Positions 7,078 to 14,481 of a stretch of 39,199 nucleotides of DNA are shown here, piece after piece. How positions within the stretch are numbered: the stretch's first letter is position 1; each line of letters begins with the position of its first letter. A program made the position numbers and the translations under genes. This stretch comes from an uncultured Clostridia bacterium (GTDB lineage Bacteria; Bacillota; Clostridia; Oscillospirales; Acutalibacteraceae). Location of the stretch: assembly GCA_946041635.1 (NCBI GenBank), contig CAMGDG010000006.1, positions 1 to 39,199 on the forward strand, given 5' to 3'. The notes below the pieces were generated by a model. It saw nothing but the letters and a program-made list of their open reading frames with translations, was not told the origin of the DNA and did not search any database.

Positions 7078-8375
7078 TCCCCTAAAATCGTGTTCACTTC
7101 ATAGTATCTTGACATATGCACATTCGGCCAAGTATCCGGAGTATCAGCAGATAAATATCTCAATCCGTATACTGCACTGTATTTTGTTTTAGGTTTGGGC
7201 ATAGGAACAGTTATATCCAAATTGCCCTGGTCCTTGCATTGATAAATATACTGTTCATTTGATTTAATAACAGCATTTGAAACATAAATATCATTTACAG
7301 CAATCGGAACATAATAAGCGGTATAAAGTAAAATTATTGACAAAAGGCAGGTTGAAAGCATTTGATACTTTTCTTCAAAGGTACTTGCCAATAATATCCC
7401 GTCCGCAATAATCAACATTATTACGCTTCCCAGTAAGCAACGTTCAGGATAATATGCAGCGGCACTCATTAAGAAATTAGAGCAAAGAGAACCTGCTACG
7501 AATATAACTGACAAAATCAATCTTTCTTTTTGCACCTTAATGGCACAGGCAACAATAAGCAAAATAACAAATGTTACTAAAAGGATATCAATCGTCTTAT
7601 ACATTTCGAGAGCTTCAATAAAATTGCCTCTCAGCTCTCCCAAAGTAAGTTCAATGCCCTTATGGGCACGCTCCGCCGGAGCTAAAACCATAGAAAGATA
7701 ACCTAAAAACGAAAATCCGATACAAACAATATAATAGATAGGGAATTTCTTATGCTGAACAAAAATAAGTGCAAGCACAATCAGTCCTGCTATAAACATG
7801 GAAGCCGCAGAAACATTTTCGGAAAAAGCACCGGCCACAAAAGAAAATATAACAAAAAGTATTTTTAAAAATATATTTTTGATTTGTTTATTATACAAGA
7901 ACTCATTTACAAAAGGAATTAAAAAGATAAGCCCGAAAACAACACTCCATGAATAATTGCACGCACCGTCTAACCATAAAAACACTTGACCGAAAGCAGG
8001 AACGAACAGCCAAACTGAACCGAACAATCCTAAAATTAACAAATTATTCTTCTTTTCAGTTTTGGAAAATTTATACATCAAATATATGAGTAGAACAAAA
8101 AGAGCAGCATTTACCACATTGAAAAAAACTTTTGGTAACATTTCAAATACTTGTACAAAAAAATGAGCAACCAATCTACCGTTCATTTTCTCAGCATGTG
8201 CGGCAATTGAAGGAAAAATCTGTATAAAACTTGTTATTTTTTCACCTGTATCCCAGCTGTACATATAGGCAAAATCGTCAACGATTTTTTGGGTAAGCAT
8301 ATTGCAAACAAAAAGCAGAGAAAAAATTAAGAAAAATATAAAACATGAGACTTTTGATGAACGGTTTATCCGCAT
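7071..8375 (-). CDS. Polytopic membrane protein, DUF6056/GT-C-like, putative surface glycosyltransferase
   Basis: A 434-residue protein with about ten membrane helices. Just after the first helix an acidic pair occurs (Asp33-Asp34 in IVDDFAYMYSW), followed by EKMNGRLVAHFFVQ (62-75). An acidic motif in the first outer loop is what GT-C-fold transferases using polyprenyl-phosphate sugars have; I believe this matches DUF6056, though the family name is from memory. The ATG at 8375 is preceded by GGAGG at 8-base spacing. It is the first gene of an operon with a GtrB-like transferase and a GtrA-like flippase, the layout of three-component Gtr systems, where the first or third gene encodes the acceptor-specific transferase. 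I infer that it attaches a sugar to a cell-surface polymer; the polymer is unknown. Confidence 0.7.
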   Translation of the reverse strand: MRINRSSKVSCFIFFLIFSLLFVCNMLTQKIVDDFAYMYSWDTGEKITSFIQIFPSIAAHAEKMNGRLVAHFFVQVFEMLPKVFFNVVNAALFVLLIYLMYKFSKTEKKNNLLILGLFGSVWLFVPAFGQVFLWLDGACNYSWSVVFGLIFLIPFVNEFLYNKQIKNIFLKILFVIFSFVAGAFSENVSAASMFIAGLIVLALIFVQHKKFPIYYIVCIGFSFLGYLSMVLAPAERAHKGIELTLGELRGNFIEALEMYKTIDILLVTFVILLIVACAIKVQKERLILSVIFVAGSLCSNFLMSAAAYYPERCLLGSVIMLIIADGILLASTFEEKYQMLSTCLLSIILLYTAYYVPIAVNDIYVSNAVIKSNEQYIYQCKDQGNLDITVPMPKPKTKYSAVYGLRYLSADTPDTWPNVHMSRYYEVNTILGEW

Positions 8376-8410
8376 ACTAAATCCTCCAAAATTATTCAAA
8401 AACTAACATA

Positions 8411-8439
8411 ATTATAACAATCAATGGAAATACTGTCAA
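8411..8439 (-). promoter_or_regulatory. Consensus sigma-A promoter of the glycosylation operon
   Basis: On the minus strand TTGACA (8439-8434), a 17-base spacer and TATAAT (8416-8411): a perfect twelve-of-twelve match. It lies about 36 bases upstream of the ATG at 8375, giving a leader of roughly 30 bases. Confidence 0.88.
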
Positions 8440-8510
8440 GATAAAAACAAGGCAACTGTCCGTATTTGTGACGATTGAATTTTATTAGGAAAGAAAATGC
8501 AAAAAAGTAC

Positions 8511-8539
8511 TTGATTTTATCAAAAGTATCATATATAAT
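8511..8539 (+). promoter_or_regulatory. Sigma-A promoter of tRNA-Ser
   Basis: TTGATT (8511-8516), 17 bases, TATAAT (8534-8539), placed 16 bases before the mature tRNA-Ser 5' end. Confidence 0.75.
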
Positions 8540-8555
8540 ATTGAACTGTTGACGA

Positions 8556-8648
8556 GGAGAGTTGTCCGAGCTGGTCGAAGGAGCACGATTGGAAATCGTG
8601 TAAGCCGCCAAAACGGCTTCGAGGGTTCGAATCCCTTGCTCTCCGCCA
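8556..8648 (+). tRNA. tRNA-Ser (anticodon GGA)
   Basis: A 93-nt class II tRNA. Acceptor GGAGAGT pairs with GCTCTCC, discriminator is G, and CCA is encoded. The anticodon stem CACGA/TCGTG encloses TTGGAAA, giving GGA for UCC/UCU codons. The long variable arm AAGCCGCCAAAACGGCTT is typical for serine tRNA. The apparent protein-coding frame antisense to it (with GEQGIRTLEAV) is the well-known artefact of translating tRNA-Ser. Confidence 0.98.
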
Positions 8649-8649
8649 T

Positions 8650-8702
8650 AACCGGAAACCGATTTTGATATGTTGATTATCATTATGGGTGTCCGGTTTT
8701 TT
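8650..8702 (+). terminator. Terminator of tRNA-Ser
   Basis: AACCGGA (8650-8656) pairs with TCCGGTT (8692-8698), followed by TTTTTT. The long loop region adds inner pairs CCGAT/ATGGG (one mismatch) and TGATA/TATCA, making a bulged but long stem. Confidence 0.75.
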
Positions 8703-8781
8703 GTTGCAGAATTATGAAAATGAAAAATGGCTCGACAAATCGGATTTTTCCGTTCTAATAAATTGGGGGTTGTATTTGCAC

Positions 8782-8856
8782 GGTAGGGCGGGGGCTCGCC
8801 CCCGCCGTTGTTGGTTGACCTGTTGTTTATCGGCGGGAGCAAGCCCCCGCCCTACC
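8782..8856. repeat. GC-rich intergenic inverted repeat
   Basis: Two 25-base arms (8782-8806 and 8832-8856) are reverse complements with only two differences, each with a core of GGGCGGGGGC / GCCCCCGCCC, separated by 25 bases. Two smaller hairpins follow: GCGGGC/GCCCGC (8885-8902) and GGGTGG/CCGCCC around 8925-8946. Local GC is far above that of the surroundings. It looks like a dispersed palindromic element; reading through it yields only Gly/Pro/Arg-rich spurious frames. The rest of the 8703-9090 gap contains no gene I can support. Confidence 0.7.
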
Positions 8857-9090
8857 CTGTAAATTGTATTTTGTGCGCGTAGTGGCGGGCTTCCACGCCC
8901 GCATAAGATAACATCAGAATCCACGGGTGGCCGAGGTCAACCGCCCTTGAATATGCAAAAACATATTTAAAAATTGATTAGTGAATACGGATTTCATTGC
9001 GGAAAATCACATAAATAAACTTCTGTTAAAAATTGAAGAACCGACCGAAAAGAAATAGATGTGCGGATAATAGACAAATAACAAAAAGGA

Positions 9091-9130
9091 AAACCAAGGC
9101 TGTTCAGAGAAAGCCGAACAACCTTGGTTT
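9091..9130. terminator. Bidirectional terminator downstream of cotJC
   Basis: AAACCAAGGCTGTTC (9091-9105) pairs with GAACAACCTTGGTTT (9116-9130) with one mismatch. On the minus strand TTTTCCTTTTTG follows, closing the cotJ operon 12 bases after the cotJC stop; T-rich sequence is present on the plus side too, but no plus-strand gene needs it. Confidence 0.8.
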
Positions 9131-9141
9131 TATTTATGGTT

Positions 9142-9777
9142 TTATCTGTTTTTTCTGTTATTGTTCATATTTTTCATACAATGCTTATCAAAGCTTGGGT
9201 TAAAGGCATAGAAATTCTTGCTGTCAAGCTTATCTGTTGCTATCTGCAAGCCCTCACCGAATCTTTGATAATGCACAATTTCCCGTTCACGCAGGAATTT
9301 TATCGGGTCACGCACATCGGGGTCATCTACGAGTCGCAAAATATTATCATAGGTTGTTCTCGCCTTTTGCTCTGCCGCCAAATCCTCATGCAAATCGGTA
9401 ATCACATCACCTTTTGACTGCAAATATGTTGCTGTAAAAGGCATGCCGCTTGCGGCAAGAGGATACACTCCCGTGGTATGGTCAACAAAGTAGGTATCAA
9501 AGCCTGATTTTTTGATTTCGTCAATAGTCAGATTTCTCGTAAGCTGATACACAATAGCACCAATCATTTCAAGATGCCCCAGTTCTTCTGTACCTATATC
9601 CGTCAGCAATCCTTTAAGCTCTGCGAAAGGCATTGAATACCGCTGTGAAAGATAGCGAAGTGACGCACCTAATTCCCCGTCGGGACCGCCATATTGGGAA
9701 ATAATTATTTGAGCATATCTCGGATTGGGGTTTTTGATTTTTACGGGGTACTGTAATTTCTTCTCATATTGAAACAT
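9142..9777 (-). CDS. cotJC: Spore coat protein CotJC, manganese-catalase-like
   Basis: A 211-residue ferritin-like four-helix protein of the manganese catalase family found in the inner spore coat. All positions expected for the di-manganese site are visible: Glu35 (GGPDGELGA), Glu65 and His68 (EELGHLEM), Glu136 (AAEQKART) and His169 (EREIVHYQRF). Catalase activity of the spore protein is therefore possible, although its cellular role is mainly structural or protective in known spores. The ATG at 9777 overlaps the cotJB stop as TGATG; AAGGAG lies slightly far upstream (11 bases). It is the third gene of a cotJABC operon, which should be expressed in the mother cell during sporulation. I could not identify a clear sporulation-sigma promoter. 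Confidence 0.95.
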   Translation of the reverse strand: MFQYEKKLQYPVKIKNPNPRYAQIIISQYGGPDGELGASLRYLSQRYSMPFAELKGLLTDIGTEELGHLEMIGAIVYQLTRNLTIDEIKKSGFDTYFVDHTTGVYPLAASGMPFTATYLQSKGDVITDLHEDLAAEQKARTTYDNILRLVDDPDVRDPIKFLREREIVHYQRFGEGLQIATDKLDSKNFYAFNPSFDKHCMKNMNNNRKNR

Positions 9778-10025
9778 CAGCAATCACACTCCTTATATTC
9801 CCACGGCCACGGATTTTTAAGCCATTGAGCACCGCTTTCGGTATTGTGTGTAAGAGGTCCGAAACGCTCCTCGTATTCTGCCGAGAGTTCTGCTGCTCTA
9901 TCAGAATATTTTCTGTGCATTTCTGCCGCTTTTTCATCACATTTATGGGTATCAAGATAAAGATGAAGTTCCCATGCGGCAAACTGCGCACTTGAAAGTT
10001 CTCTTAAAAGTTTACATTTATCCAC
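9777..10025 (-). CDS. cotJB: Spore coat protein CotJB
   Basis: An 82-residue protein with the CotJB pattern LLRELSSAQFAAWELHLYLDTH...NPWPWEYKECDC; the LDTHP-like and NPWPWE segments are the most diagnostic. The GTG at 10025 is preferred because GGAGGT precedes it at 7-base spacing; a TTG at 10055 would place that ribosome site inside the gene. It overlaps cotJA by 8 bases upstream and cotJC by one base downstream, so all three are translationally linked. It acts in spore coat assembly with CotJA and CotJC. Confidence 0.93.
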   Translation of the reverse strand: MDKCKLLRELSSAQFAAWELHLYLDTHKCDEKAAEMHRKYSDRAAELSAEYEERFGPLTHNTESGAQWLKNPWPWEYKECDC

Positions 10026-10206
10026 AGCACTTACCTCCGTAGAATTTTTTATCAAGCTCCGGGAAAAGGGTTCCGTTATTTAAAGCCTCTGCGCATGTGT
10101 AGGTTAAAAGCTCTGTTTGAAAAGGAACATATGCCATTGTCACCGTCATATCGCACGGAAGCTTAGGCAAATCCTCGCAAACGCATTTACATACTTTTTC
10201 TTCCAT
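10018..10206 (-). CDS. cotJA: Spore coat associated protein CotJA
   Basis: A 62-residue protein in the first position of the cotJ operon. The segment TVTMAYVPFQTELLTYTCAEALNNGTLFPELDKKF matches CotJA, including the conserved MAYVPxQ and GTLFPELDxP-like ends. An unusual cysteine-rich N-terminus (CKCVCED) and C-terminus (GGKCCG) are present, perhaps for disulfide or metal cross-linking in the coat. The ATG at 10206 is preceded by AAGGAGATTTGCAA. The 123-base gap upstream (10207-10329) is shared with the divergent deo operon. Confidence 0.9.
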   Translation of the reverse strand: MEEKVCKCVCEDLPKLPCDMTVTMAYVPFQTELLTYTCAEALNNGTLFPELDKKFYGGKCCG

Positions 10207-10329
10207 TTGCAAATCTCCTTAATTTTATTTTGAGCATTCACTCAATTCATATTATTCATTATGCGGACAATTTGTTATTGATATTGAAAATAATAAAAAA
10301 AGTGATAAAATATAATGTGAGGTGTAATA

Positions 10330-10920
10330 ATGAAGGAAAATAAACTGATTGAATTTTTTAAAAAAATCACAACAAGTGAAGCCGCCCTCAAACGGGTTCC
10401 CGTATATTTTTTCGTAATTTGCGTTTTGCTTACCGTACTTGTAGTTAAAATATCAAAAACCAATATTTATTTGCAGCGTATTGCACAAAACGGTACTGAT
10501 TCCATAGAATATCAAACTCGAAACGCAAACTCATCTTTCGATGTGTTTACGGAAACTACCAAAAATATTGAGGATATTATCCCGATGTTTGAAGAGGACG
10601 ATACAACAGCGAGCGAATCACAAACACAGGGAAGCACCGTCGTCAACAGCGAAAAGCCGTCGGGAAATGCGGTTCAATCTTCGTCACAAGCCGTTACGGA
10701 GGCAAAAACAACTGTTTCCAACAGTAAATCCACTACTGTGAACAATGCGGCAAAAACTACATATGTGATTAACAAAAACAGTAAAAAGATACACAGATAT
10801 GATTGTTCCTTTGTAGACAGGATGAATGAGAAAAACAAGCAAATTGTTCAGCTTACAGACAGCGAATTGCAGGAATATTTGCAAAACGGATATACTAATT
10901 GCAGTAAATGCGGAGGTTAA
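10330..10920 (+). CDS. Membrane-anchored protein with C-terminal His-Cys3 putative metal-binding domain
   Basis: Function unknown. The 196-residue product has a short basic cytoplasmic end, one membrane helix (about 24-41), a Ser/Thr/Asn-rich low-complexity outer stalk (about 90-143) and a compact C-terminal domain (144-196) with TYVINKNSKKIHRYDCS and NGYTNCSKCGG. His155, Cys159, Cys191 and Cys194 would form a zinc site. This resembles the small Ada-type or excalibur-like domains found at the end of secreted nucleases and surface proteins in Firmicutes, from memory. GAGGTG precedes the ATG. deoC begins 3 bases after its stop, so it appears to be the first gene of the nucleoside catabolism operon. 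A TATAAT at 10311 is too near the ATG to be a convincing promoter. Confidence 0.8.
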   Translation: MKENKLIEFFKKITTSEAALKRVPVYFFVICVLLTVLVVKISKTNIYLQRIAQNGTDSIEYQTRNANSSFDVFTETTKNIEDIIPMFEEDDTTASESQTQGSTVVNSEKPSGNAVQSSSQAVTEAKTTVSNSKSTTVNNAAKTTYVINKNSKKIHRYDCSFVDRMNEKNKQIVQLTDSELQEYLQNGYTNCSKCGG

Positions 10921-10923
10921 AAT

Positions 10924-11589
10924 ATGAATATTAACGATATACTTTCAAAAGTTGACCACACTCTTTTAACACAGACGGCAGATATTCAAGATATTTACGG
11001 AATATGCGATGACGGCGTAAAATACGGTACAGCATCGGTTTGTATTCCCGCCTGCTATGTTAAGGAGGCAAAAGAATATGTCGGAGAAAAGGTAAAAATA
11101 TGCACGGTTATCGGATTTCCAAACGGATATTCAACCACGGAAACGAAATGCTTTGAAGCGTCTGACGCCGTATCGAAGGGTGCGGACGAAATTGATATGG
11201 TTATAAATATCGGTTGGCTTAAAGGAAAACGATACGATGATATTCTCAATGAGATAAACGCAATAAAAAAATCGTGCCGCGGCAAGCTTTTAAAGGTTAT
11301 TATTGAAACTTGTCTTTTAACCGACGAGGAAAAAATCAAGATGTGTGAAATTGTTTCCCTTTCAGATGCGGATTATATAAAAACCTCCACAGGATTTTCA
11401 ACAGGCGGAGCAACGAAGTCGGACATTGAGCTTTTTGCACAGCATATGACCAACGGTAAAAAGATTAAAGCCGCAGGCGGAATATCCTCCATTCAAGACG
11501 CCGAGGAATTCATTAAACTCGGAGCAGACAGGCTTGGAACAAGCAGAATAGTAAAAATAGTTAAGAACGAAGAAAGCGGCGGTTATTGA
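10924..11589 (+). CDS. deoC: Deoxyribose-phosphate aldolase
   Basis: Splits 2-deoxy-D-ribose-5-phosphate into acetaldehyde and glyceraldehyde-3-phosphate in the cytosol. A class I aldolase TIM barrel of 221 residues, normal length. The Schiff-base lysine is Lys153 in YIKTSTGF, helped by Asp91 (DEIDMVIN) and Lys182 (IKAAGG); [11 protein letters not shown] precedes. GGAGG lies at proper spacing before the ATG. Its stop overlaps the deoB start as TGATG. As the last enzyme of deoxynucleoside breakdown it receives the DeoB product and delivers a glycolytic intermediate. Confidence 0.97.
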   Translation: MNINDILSKVDHTLLTQTADIQDIYGICDDGVKYGTASVCIPACYVKEAKEYVGEKVKICTVIGFPNGYSTTETKCFEASDAVSKGADEIDMVINIGWLKGKRYDDILNEINAIKKSCRGKLLKVIIETCLLTDEEKIKMCEIVSLSDADYIKTSTGFSTGGATKSDIELFAQHMTNGKKIKAAGGISSIQDAEEFIKLGADRLGTSRIVKIVKNEESGGY

Positions 11590-12719
11590 TGAAATACAAA
11601 CGGATTTTTCTAATTGTGCTTGACAGCTTCGGTATCGGCAACGCTCCCGATGCCGAAATGTTCAATGATACAGGCGCAAACACACTTAAAAGTATATCAG
11701 CCTCCCCCTTTTTCAAAATTGACAGTATGAAAAATTTAGGCTTATGCAATATAGATACTGTTGATTATCTTAACAAAGTTAAATCGCCGTCAAGTAAATT
11801 CGGAGCGCTGACAGAGCTTTCCGCAGGCAAGGATACAACAACAGGTCATTTTGAAATTGCGGGTATTATCTCAAAAGAGCCCTTTCCCACTTTCCCCGAA
11901 GGCTTTCCCGATGAAGTAATAAAGGAATTTGAAAAGCAAACGGGGTGCGGTGTGCTTTGCAACAAGCCCTATTCAGGCACAAAAGTCATCGCAGATTACG
12001 GCGAAGAGCATTTAAAAACAGGCAAGCTGATTGTTTATACCTCAGCCGACAGCGTTTTTCAAATTGCGGCGCACACGGATATTGTACCCCTCGAAAAGCT
12101 TTATGAATATTGCAGCATTGCAAGGAAAATTCTCACAGGTAAATATGCCGTGGGCAGAGTAATTGCAAGGCCGTTTAACGGAGAGCACCCGTTTGTGCGT
12201 ACCGCCGACAGACATGATTTTTCCGTTGAGCCGCCCGCCGAAACAATGCTTGATAGATTAAAATTCAACGGATACGATGTAATTTCGGTAGGTAAAATTG
12301 CAGATATTTTCGCTCACAGAGGTATAACGGAGGAATTCCTCTCACATTCCAATGCGGAGGGTATGAATATCACATACAAAATGCTTGAAAAAGATTTTAA
12401 AGGACTTTGCTTTGTGAATTTGGTTGATTTTGATATGCTTTACGGTCACAGGCGTGATATTGACGGTTATGCAAAAGCAATAAGTGAATTTGATAATTGG
12501 CTGAGTGTCTTTACACCGAAAATGCAAGATGACGATTTGTTAATTATTACTGCCGACCACGGATGTGACCCTGCTTACAGCGGAACAGACCACACCCGTG
12601 AGCAAGTTCCGCTTCTCATATATTCAAAAGGCATTGAGCCGCATAATTTAGGCATTATAAACGGTTATAATTATATCAGTAATGTTATCTTGGATAATTT
12701 TGCAATACAAGGTGATTGA
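11589..12719 (+). CDS. deoB: Phosphopentomutase
   Basis: Converts (deoxy)ribose-1-phosphate to the 5-phosphate, linking nucleoside phosphorolysis to DeoC. A 376-residue alkaline-phosphatase-superfamily metalloenzyme with the DeoB cap domain. Metal-site motifs visible are IVLDSFGIGNAPDA near the N-terminus (Asp, di-Mn site), GKDTTTGHFEIAG (phosphorylated Thr region), DMLYGHRRD and ITADHGCDPAYSGTDHTREQVPLL at the C-terminus. The ATG at 11589 overlaps the deoC TGA; a TTG one codon earlier is less likely. The ribosome site is weak, fitting translational coupling to deoC. Confidence 0.97.
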   Translation: MKYKRIFLIVLDSFGIGNAPDAEMFNDTGANTLKSISASPFFKIDSMKNLGLCNIDTVDYLNKVKSPSSKFGALTELSAGKDTTTGHFEIAGIISKEPFPTFPEGFPDEVIKEFEKQTGCGVLCNKPYSGTKVIADYGEEHLKTGKLIVYTSADSVFQIAAHTDIVPLEKLYEYCSIARKILTGKYAVGRVIARPFNGEHPFVRTADRHDFSVEPPAETMLDRLKFNGYDVISVGKIADIFAHRGITEEFLSHSNAEGMNITYKMLEKDFKGLCFVNLVDFDMLYGHRRDIDGYAKAISEFDNWLSVFTPKMQDDDLLIITADHGCDPAYSGTDHTREQVPLLIYSKGIEPHNLGIINGYNYISNVILDNFAIQGD

Positions 12720-12720
12720 A

Positions 12721-13131
12721 ATGACGGAAAAAGAATTGTATTTTGCCGCAGAAAGCGCAATGGCAAAGGCATATGCGCCGTATTCGGGATATTTTGTAGG
12801 AGCGGCACTGCTTTGCAAAAACGGCAAAATTTACACAGGGTGTAATGTGGAAAATGCTTCATATCCTGCCGGTTGCTGTGCTGAAAGGACTGCTGTTTTT
12901 TCGGCTGTTGCAGACGGTGAAAGAGACTTTGTATCAATAATGATTGTAGGCGGCAAAAACGGCGAAATTGAAGATTATGCCATGCCTTGCGGCATTTGCA
13001 GACAGGTGCTTTCAGAATTTTGCGGTGCGGATTTCAAAATATTTGTCGGTATCAGTGAAAACGATATAAAGGAATACACTTTGGGTGAACTTCTCCCCTT
13101 TTCATTTGACAAATCAAGATTAGGTGAATAA
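12721..13131 (+). CDS. cdd: Cytidine deaminase
   Basis: Deaminates cytidine and deoxycytidine to (deoxy)uridine, so that the next gene's phosphorylase can use them. The 136-residue length and the zinc pattern Cys53-Ala54-Glu55 (GCCAERTA) plus PCGICRQ (Cys90, Cys93) indicate the small homotetrameric type with three cysteine ligands. NVENASYP contributes to substrate binding. The ATG at 12721 lies one base past the deoB stop, with AAGGTGAT upstream inside deoB. A longer reading from 12682 would overlap deoB needlessly. Confidence 0.97.
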   Translation: MTEKELYFAAESAMAKAYAPYSGYFVGAALLCKNGKIYTGCNVENASYPAGCCAERTAVFSAVADGERDFVSIMIVGGKNGEIEDYAMPCGICRQVLSEFCGADFKIFVGISENDIKEYTLGELLPFSFDKSRLGE

Positions 13132-13132
13132 T

Positions 13133-14434
13133 ATGAGAATTTACGATATAATCGAGAAAAAGCGTGACGGACATAAGCTTACAAAAGAAGAAATTGATTT
13201 TTTCGTGCAAGAATATACAGCAGAAAGAATTGAAGATTATCAGGCTTCGGCTCTGCTTATGGCAATTTTTATTAACGGAATGGACGAAGAAGAAACTGTC
13301 AATCTTACAGAAAGTATGGCAAAATCCGGCGATATGCTTGATTTGTCCGCCATTGACGGAATTACTGCCGATAAGCATTCAACGGGTGGCGTTGGTGATA
13401 AGACATCACTTGTCGTTGCGCCTATTTGTGCTTCCCTTGGTATAAAAATGGCAAAAATGAGCGGTAGAGGCCTCGGACATACAGGCGGTACAATTGACAA
13501 ACTTGAAAGTATTGAAGGTTATAACACTTCTATTGATACCGACGCTTTTTTCAAACAGGTCAACGAAATCGGTATTGCTTTAATCGGGCAAACGGGCAAT
13601 CTTGCCCCTGCGGACAAAAAAATATATGCTCTGCGTGATGTTACGGCTACTGTCGATAACATTTCTCTTATTGCTTCAAGTATTATGAGTAAAAAAATAG
13701 CCGCAGGCGCTCAAAACATTGTGCTTGATGTTAAGTGCGGCAGCGGTGCATTTATGAAAGACGAGCAGAGTGCCGTAGAGCTTGCCGAAATGATGGTTAA
13801 AATAGGCAAAAAATGCGGACGAAATATGGCGGCTGTCATTACAAATATGGATATTCCGTTAGGCTCTAATGTGGGAAATGCACTTGAAATTAAAGAAGTT
13901 GTTGATATTCTCAATAACAAGGGTGACGAGCAGCTTCGTGAACTCTGCCTTGTGCTTTCGGCAACGATTTTAAGCATTTCTTATGGTTGGGATTATGAAG
14001 ACGCATACATCAAAGCCGAAAACACTTTAACAGATGGTTCAGCGCTAAACAAACTAAAAGAATTAGTATCTGCACAAGGCGGAAACACTCAAATGATTGA
14101 CAATACAAGTCTTTTACCTAAATGCGATAATTCCCTTGAAATCAAGACGAATCAAGACGGTTTTATTCAAAGCATTGATTCAAAAATTGTGGGTGAAAGT
14201 GCAGTTTTACTTGGTGCAGGCCGAGAAAAGAAAACTGACACAATCGACTACGGTGCCGGAATTATTCTTTACAAAAAGACGGGAGATAAAGTTTCGGTCG
14301 GTGATACTGTTGCTATTCTTTATGCAGACAGCGATGAAAAGCTCAAAAATGCAGAAAAACTTTTCAACACTTCATATAAAATCGGTGCTGAAAAACCGTG
14401 TGAGCAAAAACTAATTTATCAAACAATAAGATAA
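13133..14434 (+). CDS. pdp: Pyrimidine-nucleoside phosphorylase
   Basis: Phosphorolyses uridine, deoxyuridine and thymidine to base plus (deoxy)ribose-1-phosphate. The 433-residue product shows the family signature SGRGLGHTGGTIDKLE (110-125) and the phosphate-binding KHSTGGVGDKTS (81-92). A C-terminal domain follows. Its close relative thymidine phosphorylase (DeoA) cannot be excluded; the Firmicute context favours the broad Pdp type. The ATG at 13133 has AGGTG 6 bases upstream; a GTG at 13124 is an alternative. It slightly follows cdd and ends the operon at a strong stem-loop. No purine nucleoside phosphorylase gene is present in this cluster. Confidence 0.95.
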   Translation: MRIYDIIEKKRDGHKLTKEEIDFFVQEYTAERIEDYQASALLMAIFINGMDEEETVNLTESMAKSGDMLDLSAIDGITADKHSTGGVGDKTSLVVAPICASLGIKMAKMSGRGLGHTGGTIDKLESIEGYNTSIDTDAFFKQVNEIGIALIGQTGNLAPADKKIYALRDVTATVDNISLIASSIMSKKIAAGAQNIVLDVKCGSGAFMKDEQSAVELAEMMVKIGKKCGRNMAAVITNMDIPLGSNVGNALEIKEVVDILNNKGDEQLRELCLVLSATILSISYGWDYEDAYIKAENTLTDGSALNKLKELVSAQGGNTQMIDNTSLLPKCDNSLEIKTNQDGFIQSIDSKIVGESAVLLGAGREKKTDTIDYGAGIILYKKTGDKVSVGDTVAILYADSDEKLKNAEKLFNTSYKIGAEKPCEQKLIYQTIR

Positions 14435-14439
14435 AAAAC

Positions 14440-14467
14440 GGCTGTTACCTTTAATAAGGTAACAGCC
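14440..14467. terminator. Bidirectional terminator between the deo operon and bioY
   Basis: A perfect 12-bp stem GGCTGTTACCTT / AAGGTAACAGCC with loop TAAT. On the minus strand it is followed by GTTTTTTAT, a strong terminator for birA-bioY; on the plus strand by TGATTTATTT, adequate for the deo operon. Confidence 0.9.
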
Positions 14468-14481
14468 TGATTTATTTGCAG

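Noticed and set aside
8396-8842. 148-codon minus-strand open frame
   Set aside because: It runs antisense through tRNA-Ser (giving the known artefact GEQGIRTLEAV...) and through the GC-rich inverted repeat; no ribosome site and no homology expected.
8712-8924. 70-codon minus-strand open frame rich in Gly, Arg and Pro
   Set aside because: It is the translation of the GC-rich palindromic repeat, not a gene.
10207-10329. Sporulation sigma-E promoter for cotJABC, or a sigma-A promoter for the deo operon
   Set aside because: I looked for the -35 ATA and -10 CATA-type motifs at correct spacing and found no good pair. The TATAAT at 10311 lies only 13 bases before the ATG with no -35 at usable distance, so no promoter was called on either strand.
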